This document shows positions 1-6,200 of a stretch of DNA of 9,543 nucleotides, piece by piece (within the stretch, counting starts at the first letter, position 1; the number at the start of each line of letters is the position of its first letter). The position numbers were made by a program, and so were the translations under genes. The notes below the pieces were generated by a model. That model saw nothing but the letters and a program-made list of their open reading frames with translations. It did no database searches and was not told where the DNA came from. Origin of the DNA: Candidatus Hydrogenedentota bacterium (lineage in GTDB: Bacteria > Hydrogenedentota > Hydrogenedentia > Hydrogenedentales > CAITNO01); assembly GCA_029554925.1 (NCBI GenBank), contig JAKPUV010000927.1:1-9543 (forward strand). Reading direction: 5' to 3'.

Positions 1-1
1 C

Positions 2-571
2 GCGGCCCTGCTCATGGCGCTCGGCATGCTGGCGCTGTTCTCGGTGCTGGGGGCGGCCTACGTCCGCGCCATGTCCCTGGAGGACGAGGCGGCGTCCCTG
101 CGCGCGCGCCAGGCCCGCACGGAGGAGGCGGCCGCGGGGGCGGTGCGCGGCGCGGCAGCGGCGCTGCGGCGGGCGCTGGCCGAAAACGACGGGTTGGGGA
201 TGCTGGCGGACCGGTCCTTCCGGATGCCCGTGCACGCGCTGACGCGCGCCGGCCGGGGCACCGGGGAAGGCGCGCTGACGCCGCAGCCCCTGCCGGACAC
301 CTTTGTGCGCGTGCGCCTCACGGTGGCCGAGATGGATCCGGCGGCCCTGGCGGCGGACGATCCGGCGGCCGGGGCGGTCCGGGGCACCGCCCCCGGCGCG
401 GGGCGCTTCTTCCGCGTGACGGCGCGCGCGGCGCTGGTGGAGCAGACCGGCGGCGGCGAGCGCAGCCGCGCGCCCGCGGCGGTGGAGGCGGTGGCGCTGG
501 CGGACGGGAGCGGGACAACGTTTGTCTACTGGAACGGGACGGATGAACCTTACGCGGGGCCCCCGCGGTGA
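2..571 (+). CDS. Pseudopilin-like protein of a type II secretion/type IV pilus system (5' truncated)
   Basis: The reading frame is open from the first bases, so the start codon lies upstream; the internal ATG at 14 falls inside the hydrophobic segment and is unlikely to be the true start. The visible N-terminus is a hydrophobic helix (ALLMALGMLALFSVLGAAYV) that runs into a charged, Ala/Glu/Arg-rich amphipathic helix. This is the layout of the N-terminal stalk of pseudopilins, closest in flavour to GspK/PilX minor pseudopilins. The rest (about 150 residues) is a low-complexity Ala/Gly/Arg-rich globular part with no motif I can name, and it is shorter than typical GspK. It ends in TGA at 569-571, 16 nt before a GspF-family gene, which supports a role in the same envelope machine. 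The prepilin peptidase site would lie upstream of the window. The general assignment is moderately secure; the exact subunit identity is not. Confidence 0.6.
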   Translation, partial: AALLMALGMLALFSVLGAAYVRAMSLEDEAASLRARQARTEEAAAGAVRGAAAALRRALAENDGLGMLADRSFRMPVHALTRAGRGTGEGALTPQPLPDTFVRVRLTVAEMDPAALAADDPAAGAVRGTAPGAGRFFRVTARAALVEQTGGGERSRAPAAVEAVALADGSGTTFVYWNGTDEPYAGPPR

Positions 572-572
572 C

Positions 573-577
573 GGAGG
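573..577 (+). promoter_or_regulatory. Ribosome binding site that fixes the GspF-family start
   Basis: GGAGG lies 10 nt before the ATG at 588. The frame is also open to a TTG at 522, but that would overlap the upstream gene by about 50 nt, has no Shine-Dalgarno sequence, and would add an unconserved-looking extension. The ATG at 588 is therefore preferred. Confidence 0.75.
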
Positions 578-587
578 ACTGATTCCC

Positions 588-1793
588 ATGGCGGACACAT
601 CCGGCGGCAAGGACAAGGACGCCCCCCGCAGGGGGCGCGTGCTGGGGCGCAAGAAGAAGGCCGCCCCGGCGGCGGACACCATGGCGGCGGCCTCCGGCGC
701 GGCGCGGGGCGGCCCGGCGGGCTTCTTTGCCGGGCCGGGCGGCGTGCGCCACACCGACGTGACGGCGTTCCTGCGGCAGCTCATCATGCTGCTGGAGGCG
801 GGGGTGCCGATCCTGAAGGCGCTGAACACGCTGAAGGAGCGGGCCGGGCGGCCGGCGGTGCGCGCGCTCGTGGCGGACATCGCGGCGGACGTGGAGCAGG
901 GCAACCCGCTGTGGACGGCCTTCGACCGGCACCGCGCCCACTTCGACACGGTGTTTGTCGGGCTGGTGAAGGCGAGCGAGGCCAGCGGCACGCTCACCAC
1001 CGTCCTCCACCGGCTGGTGGACTACCGCACCCGGCGCGAGCTGCTGCGCAGGCGCGTGCGCGGCGCCATGATCTACCCCGTCCTGCTGGTGGTCGCGTGC
1101 TTCGGCGCGATGCTGGTCATCTCCTCCTTCGTGGTGCCCGTGTTCGCGGACTTCTTCAGCCGGGCGGGCCTGGAGATTCCCGGGCCGACGCGCTTTCTCA
1201 TCGCGGCGGCGGCGGTGGTGCGCGCCGGGTGGTGGGTGCCCGTGGCGGCGCTGCTGGGCGCGGTGCTCGCGTACCGCGCGTGGTTCGTGCGCAGCCCCCT
1301 GCGCCGCCTCGCCGCGGACCGCGTCAAGCTGCGCATCCCCCTGCTCGGGCCGATCATCCACAAGAACGCCGTCGTGGAGATGTGCCGCACCCTCGGCCTC
1401 CTGCTGCGCAGCGGCCTCTCCATGATGTCCAGCCTCGACCTCACGCGCAACGCCATCCACAACCGCGCCGTCGCCGGCGCGCTCCAGGACATGCGCAGCT
1501 CCGTAGAGCAGGGCGGCGGGCTGGAGCGGCCCATGCGCGCCTCGGGCGTCCTCCCCGAGGTCGTCGTGGACATGTTTGTCACCGGCGAGGAGTCCGGCCG
1601 CGTGGACGCCGTGGCCGAACAGATCGCCGACATCTACGAGGAGGAGGTGAACATCGCCGTGGCCGGGCTCGGCGAGGCGCTGCAGCCCGTCTTCACCGTC
1701 ATCGTCGGCGTCGCCGTGCTCGTGCTGTTTGTCTCCCTCTTCCTGCCCCTCATCAACATGATCGACCAGCTGGGCAACACGGCCGGCGTCTGA
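588..1793 (+). CDS. gspF: GspF/PilC-family inner-membrane platform protein of a type II secretion/type IV pilus system
   Basis: The product is 401 residues, about the family's usual length. GspF/PilC proteins sit in the inner membrane and couple the assembly ATPase to pseudopilus or pilus growth. Two T2SSF domains are visible. The first (about 56-180) begins with FLRQLIMLLEAGVPILKAL and carries KASEASGTL. The second (about 258-385) begins with AVVEMCRTLGLLLRSGLSM and carries the family motif FVTGEESGRVD at 330-340. Likely membrane segments are about 161-186, 203-229 and 366-388, the last ending in PLINMIDQL, a typical family C-terminus. The first 55 residues replace the usual N-terminal subdomain with a basic, Ala/Gly-rich, probably disordered stretch containing GRKKK. 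The gene is 16 nt downstream of the pseudopilin-like gene and 29 nt upstream of the hydrolase. Family membership is secure; whether it serves secretion (GspF) or pilus assembly (PilC) cannot be decided from the window. Confidence 0.93.
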   Translation: MADTSGGKDKDAPRRGRVLGRKKKAAPAADTMAAASGAARGGPAGFFAGPGGVRHTDVTAFLRQLIMLLEAGVPILKALNTLKERAGRPAVRALVADIAADVEQGNPLWTAFDRHRAHFDTVFVGLVKASEASGTLTTVLHRLVDYRTRRELLRRRVRGAMIYPVLLVVACFGAMLVISSFVVPVFADFFSRAGLEIPGPTRFLIAAAAVVRAGWWVPVAALLGAVLAYRAWFVRSPLRRLAADRVKLRIPLLGPIIHKNAVVEMCRTLGLLLRSGLSMMSSLDLTRNAIHNRAVAGALQDMRSSVEQGGGLERPMRASGVLPEVVVDMFVTGEESGRVDAVAEQIADIYEEEVNIAVAGLGEALQPVFTVIVGVAVLVLFVSLFLPLINMIDQLGNTAGV

Positions 1794-1822
1794 CGCCGCC
1801 CCCGCCCAAAGGGAGGCCCCCC

Positions 1823-2734
1823 ATGGTGCGACGCGTGTTTCTCGGCGCGGTGCTCGCCGTCTTGGGCGTTTCCTTCGCGGCGTGCGCGCCCTGCGCGCGG
1901 GGTGACGAGCGCATCCTCATCGTGGGCGACAGCTGGGCCCAGGGCATCTGGGTGGGCCGCGTCATGGAGGCGGCGCTGGCCGAGGCCGGCATCCCCGGCG
2001 TGACCAGCGTGGGCGAGAAAACCGCCCTCGGCGGCAAACGCGCCGACCAGTTCGCCACCCGCGAGTACCAGAAGAAGATACTCGCCGAACTCAGGCACTA
2101 CCCCACCGTGGACAGCATCCACCTGATCATCGGCGGCAACGACATCCTGGGCCGGATCAAGGACCGGAACGTCTTCACCGAGTGGACGGAGGAGCAGCGC
2201 GAGAGGGAGTGGGACACCATCGCGGCGGATGTGGAGAAGATCGTGCGGTTCTGCCTCGAACAGCCGCAGGTGAAACATGTCGTCATTGGCGGCTACGACT
2301 ACCTCAACCCCGACACGGCCCGCGAGGTGCTCGCCCTCCTCGGGCAGAGCTTCACCTTTGACGGCATGACCCAGCGCCAGGTGAACGACTGCCTCATCGC
2401 CGTCGAGCGGCGCAAGATGGAGCTGGCCAAACGGATCGAGGGCTGCGAATACGTCCACAACTTCGGCCTCGCCCAGCACACCCACGACACGCCCCCCGGC
2501 GCGCCCGCCCCCGGCGGCCCGCCCGACTACACGCCCTTCCCCGGCGGCAACCCGGACCACCCCATGCCCGACGCCGCGTTTGACCGGGTGGAGTTCGCCG
2601 GCCGCACCTTCGCCGGCGACGGCATCCACCCCAGCGCCGCCACCCACCAGCGCATGCTCCGCAACGCCATAGACCAGTGCTACGCGAAGTGGTACGCCCC
2701 CGCACCCGCCGCGGCGGAAACACCGGCCCCCTGA
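1823..2734 (+). CDS. Secreted SGNH/GDSL-family hydrolase
   Basis: The product is 303 residues, starting at the ATG at 1823 with GGGAGG at 1811-1816, 6 nt upstream. Although the frame is open from far upstream inside the GspF gene, the RBS and a signal peptide select this start. Residues 1-26 form a signal peptide (MVRRVFLGAVLAVLGVSFAA, then Cys21 and Cys24). Export by signal peptidase I is likely; FAAC is a poor lipobox, so a lipoprotein is less likely. SGNH motifs follow in order: block I ILIVGDSWAQG with nucleophile Ser37, a candidate block II Gly near 70-71, block III IIGGND with Asn106, and block V GDGIHPS with Asp266 and His269. The family hydrolyses esters of lipids, glycans or acetylated sugars; the substrate here is unknown. 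A Pro/Gly-rich stretch at about 222-250 is probably a loop near the active site. As the third gene of a secretion/pilus operon it may act on envelope polymers or exported glycoproteins, but this is inference. Confidence 0.85.
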   Translation: MVRRVFLGAVLAVLGVSFAACAPCARGDERILIVGDSWAQGIWVGRVMEAALAEAGIPGVTSVGEKTALGGKRADQFATREYQKKILAELRHYPTVDSIHLIIGGNDILGRIKDRNVFTEWTEEQREREWDTIAADVEKIVRFCLEQPQVKHVVIGGYDYLNPDTAREVLALLGQSFTFDGMTQRQVNDCLIAVERRKMELAKRIEGCEYVHNFGLAQHTHDTPPGAPAPGGPPDYTPFPGGNPDHPMPDAAFDRVEFAGRTFAGDGIHPSAATHQRMLRNAIDQCYAKWYAPAPAAAETPAP

Positions 2735-2781
2735 CCTTCATGCACGTCAGCCGATGAGGCATGACCATCGTACGGGCCGCA

Positions 2782-2935
2782 GTCACCGTGTCCGCGACTG
2801 GGCGCGGCAAGCGGCGCCCCTACGGGCGGTGATTCCAGTGTTTTCGCGCATGCTCCAGGCATGGACAGGTAGGGGCGCCGCTTGCTGCGCCCTCTTCTTC
2901 TCCGCGGGGGGCGCGGAAGGGGCGGGGGCGCATCC
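2782..2935. repeat. REP/BIME-like palindromic element, copy A
   Basis: Two inverted arms form the element: 2800-2823 and 2869-2892 are reverse complements at 23 of 24 positions, separated by 45 nt. Each arm contains a smaller hairpin, GGGCGC / GCGCCC around an 8-nt loop (RGCAAGCG), at 2800-2819 and, inverted, 2873-2892. The loop between the arms contains TTCGCGCATGC at 2843-2853. Sequence related to this element recurs at 9230-9381 beyond the giant gene. Similarity begins about 18 nt before the left arm and continues past the right arm to about 2935. Two inverted palindromes form the layout of bacterial interspersed mosaic elements. No transposase is encoded here. Confidence 0.8.
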
Positions 2936-2952
2936 TTCCGCGCGCCCTTTTT
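2911..2952 (+). terminator. Candidate intrinsic terminator of the secretion operon
   Basis: A perfect 10-bp GC-rich stem (2911-2920 with 2934-2943) closes a 13-nt loop and is followed, after four bases, by TTTTT at 2948-2952. It sits 176 nt after the hydrolase stop and just before the next promoter, which fits separation of two units. The gap before the T-run and its short length keep confidence moderate. It overlaps the right part of repeat element A. Confidence 0.5.
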
Positions 2953-2977
2953 CCGTGTTTGGGGCGGTGGATTACTG

Positions 2978-3006
2978 TTGCAGTTTTTTCCAATGAGGTG
3001 TACACT
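2978..3006 (+). promoter_or_regulatory. Sigma70-like promoter for the giant propeller gene
   Basis: TTGCAG at 2978-2983 and TACACT at 3001-3006 are separated by exactly 17 nt in a locally AT-richer patch. The -10 matches the consensus at 4 of 6 positions; the -35 has the key TTG. Transcription would start near 3013, giving a leader of about 93 nt before the ATG at 3106. Confidence 0.55.
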
Positions 3007-3091
3007 GGCGGTGGGCGAAAACAACGGGTGCCGGAGGGTGCGGCGGCGGGTCCGCGGGATCCGGGCGCCTGGCCGGGCATGTCCAAAACTT

Positions 3092-3097
3092 GGGGAG
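3092..3097 (+). promoter_or_regulatory. Ribosome binding site that fixes the giant gene's start
   Basis: GGGGAG lies 8 nt before the ATG at 3106. The frame is open upstream, with another in-frame ATG at 3079 that has no Shine-Dalgarno sequence and would place extra polar residues before the signal peptide. The 3106 start gives a basic n-region followed directly by the hydrophobic core. Confidence 0.75.
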
Positions 3098-3105
3098 ATG
3101 ACGCC

Positions 3106-3210
3106 ATGAAGACCAGGAGCATTGGGGGGACCAGAGGTGCGCGCCGTGCGGGCGCGGTGTGGGGCGTTCTTTTCCTGGCCGCCGCCGCGTGCGGCCCGGC
3201 CTTTCCGGCC
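3106..3210 (+). other. Signal peptide coding segment of the giant protein
   Basis: Residues 1-35 have a basic n-region with five Arg/Lys, a hydrophobic core (AVWGVLFLAAAACG) and a signal peptidase I-like end PAFPA before TLEW. Cys29 follows AAA and lacks the Leu at -3 of a good lipobox, so a lipoprotein is less likely. Confidence 0.75.
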
Positions 3211-6200
3211 ACGCTGGAGTGGGGCACCTATCTCGGCGGAAGCGGCGGGGACGGTGCGCAGAGCGTCGCGCTGGACGGCGACGGAAACCTGTATGTCGTG
3301 GGGGACACGGCTTCCACCGGCTGGGTGAGCGGCGGCTGGGACGCAACGTTTAACGACGGCGTGACCACGGAAACGGACGCGTTTCTCGTCAAGCTGTCCC
3401 CGGCAGGCGCGCATGTGTGGTCCACCTATCTGGGCGGATCGGGGAAGGAGTCCGGTTCCGGAGTCGCGGTGGACGGGAGCGGCAACGTGTACGCCACGGG
3501 CGAAACCTATTCCGCAGGCTGGACCAGCGGTGGTTGGGACACCACGATAAATGAAGGCACCGCAGGCCTGAGTGACGGCTATGTGGTGAAACTGACCCCG
3601 GCGGGCTCGCATGCCTGGTCCACATACCTGGGCGCCATACATTCTGATTACGGTTACGACATCGCGGTGGACGGAAGCGGCAACGTGTACGCCACGGGCG
3701 AAACCTATTCCGCGGGCTGGACCAGCGACGGTTGGGACACCACGATAAACGGAGGCTCCGGAGGCTATCCTGACGGCTATGTGGTGAAACTGACCCCAGC
3801 GGGCGCGCACGCCTGGTCCACGTACCTCGGCGGTACGGCGGATGATTCGGGTTACGGCATCGCAGTGGACGGGGACGGCAACGTGTGCGCCACGGGAAAA
3901 ACCACGTCCTATGTCACGGGCTGGGTCAGCGGCGGCTGGAACACGACCGCTAACGGCACTTCTGACGGATTCGTGGTGAAACTGGCCCCAGCGGGCATGC
4001 ACGTGTGGTCCACCTATCTGGGCGGCCTGGGTGTTGAATACGGCCGAGACATCGCGGTGGATGGGAGCGGCAATGCATATGTCACGGGCGACACCGACTC
4101 TGCGGGGTGGACCAGCGGCGGCTGGGACACGACTTGGAACGGCGATAAAGACGGTTACGTGGTGAAACTGACCCCGGCGGGAGCGCATGCCTGGTCCACC
4201 TACCTGGGCGGCACGGCGTATGACTACGGATATGGCATTGCAGTGGACGGGGGCGGCAACGTGTACACCACGGGGTCCACCCGGTCCGCAGGCTGGACCA
4301 GCGGCGGTTGGGACACGATCTGGAACGGGACCTATGACGGCTTTGTCGTGAAACTGACCCCGGCGGGAGCGCATGCCTGGTCCACCTACCTGGGCGGCGC
4401 GAGTGGTGAATCCGGTCTCGGCATCGCGGTGGATGGGAGCGGCAATGTATATGTCACGGGCCAAACCAACTCTGCGGGGTGGATCAGCGGTGGATGGGAC
4501 ACGACTCATAACGGCAGCTCTGACGCTTATGTGGTGAAGATTGTTGACACGGGGGAAACGGGCAGTCTCCAGATGACGCTGGCCCCCCCCGCCGCAGTGG
4601 CGGCGGGGGCGCAATGGCGGCCCACAACCACCACAGCATGGCTAAACAGCGGCGACACGGTGTCCGGGCTTGCGGCGGGCGAATGGAGCGTTGAGTTCAA
4701 GGACATTGCGGGATGGACGCCCCCCGGGCCGCGCGCGGTGTCCGTGCCCACAGGCGGCACTGCGGCCGATACGGGCGTCTATACGTCCGTCTCCGTGGAC
4801 ATGGCCTGGTCCACCTACCTGGGCGGCACGGCGTATGACTACGGATATGGCATTGCAGTGGACGGGAGCGGCAACGTGTACGCCACGGGCACCACCAGTT
4901 CCACAGGCTGGACCAGCGGCGGCTGGGACGCGACCGACAACGGCACGGATGGCTTCGTGGTGAAACTGACTTCAGGGGGCGCGCACCAGTGGTCCACCTA
5001 CCTGGGTGGCGCTAATCCTGAAAATGGTTGCGGCATCGCGGTGGACGGGAGCGGCAACGTGTACGCCACGGGCACCACCAGTTCCGCAGGCTGGACCAGC
5101 GGCGGTTGGGACACGACCTACAGCGGCACGGATGGCTACGTGGTTAAACTGACCCCGGCGGGCGCCCATGCCTGGTCCACCTACCTGGGCGGCGCGGCGT
5201 ATGACTACGGATATGGCATTGCAGTGGACGGGAGCGGCAACGTGTACGCCACGGGCACCACCAGTTCCACAGGCTGGACCAGCGGCGGCTGGGACACGAC
5301 TGGGAGCGGCGGTTATGACGGCTTCGTGGTGAAACTCACCCCAACGGGCGCCCATGCCTGGTCCACCTACCTGGGCGGTCTGTATGATGAATACGGCCAA
5401 GGCATTGCGGTGGACGAGGGGGGTGGCAACGTGTACGCCACAGGCAGCACCGGTTCTTCGGGCTGGATCAGCGGTGGTTGGAAGGCGTCCTGGAACGGCG
5501 GCACTGACGGCTACGTGGTGAAACTGACCGAGGCGGGTGCGCATGCCTGGTCCACCTACCTCGGCGGTGGGGGCGATGATGAGGGTTACGGCATAGCGGT
5601 GGACGGGGGCGGTAACGTGTACGCCGCGGGCGAAACCAAATCTGCGTGGTGGACCAGCGGCGGCTGGGACACCATGATAAACGGAGGCGCCGAGGGCGTG
5701 AGTGACGGCTATGTGGTGAAACTGACCCCGGCGGGCGCGCACGCCTGGTCCACCTACTTGGGCGGATTGGATAGTGAATACGTCCGACACATCGCGGTGG
5801 ATGGGAGCGGCAATGTTTATGCCACGGGTGACACCGACTCTGCGGGCTGGACCAGCGGTGGTTGGGACACGTCCTGGAACGGCGGCACTGACAGCTACGT
5901 GGTGAAACTGACCCCGGCGGGCGCGCACATATGGTCCGCCTACCTCGGCGGTGAGGCGGATGATGAGGGTTACGGCATCGCGGTGGACGGGAGCGGCAAC
6001 GTGTACGCCGCGGGCTCCACCAGTTCTGCTTGGTGGACCAACGGCGGCTGGGATACGACTTATGACGGCTTCTCTGACGCCTATGTGGCGAAAATGGTTG
6101 ACACGGGGGAAACAGGCAGTCTCCAGATAACGCTGGCACCCCCTGCCGCAGCGGTGGCGGGGGCGCAATGGCGGCCCACAACCACCACAGCATGGCTAAA

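Larger units (their letters stand above)
2735..3105. other. Intergenic region between the secretion operon and the giant propeller gene
   Basis: I see no credible gene here. The only sizeable + strand frame (2754-2996) has no RBS, runs through the palindromic repeat and ends in low-complexity sequence. The region holds, in order, the REP-like element A, a candidate terminator hairpin, a sigma70-like promoter, and a leader of about 95 nt. The leader includes a small hairpin (GGGTCC-GCG-GGATCC, about 3049-3063) and the RBS of the giant gene. Confidence 0.7.

Noticed and set aside
522..587. Upstream TTG-initiated extension of the GspF-family gene
   Set aside because: It overlaps the preceding gene, lacks a Shine-Dalgarno sequence, and the ATG at 588 has GGAGG at good spacing and gives a normal family length.
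911..1822. Alternate-frame extension upstream of the SGNH gene inside the GspF gene
   Set aside because: The translation is Arg/Gly/Pro-rich out-of-frame sequence; the signal peptide and RBS at 1823 define the real gene.
2754..2996. Small + strand open frame of 80 codons in the intergenic region
   Set aside because: No RBS, it crosses the palindromic element, the candidate terminator and the promoter, and the product is low complexity.
3079..3105. In-frame upstream ATG for the giant gene
   Set aside because: No RBS, and it would put nine extra polar residues before the signal peptide; GGGGAG serves the ATG at 3106.
3013..3105. Riboswitch in the leader of the giant gene
   Set aside because: Only a short 6-bp hairpin is visible; no conserved aptamer core such as that of the c-di-GMP or cobalamin classes was recognised.
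2680..4614. Long minus-strand open frame over the start of the giant gene (644 codons), and similar ones at 4972-6168 and 7012-9192
   Set aside because: They are mirror frames of a GC-rich repetitive gene. Their translations only echo the repeat period, have no recognisable domain or RBS, and run through non-coding elements.
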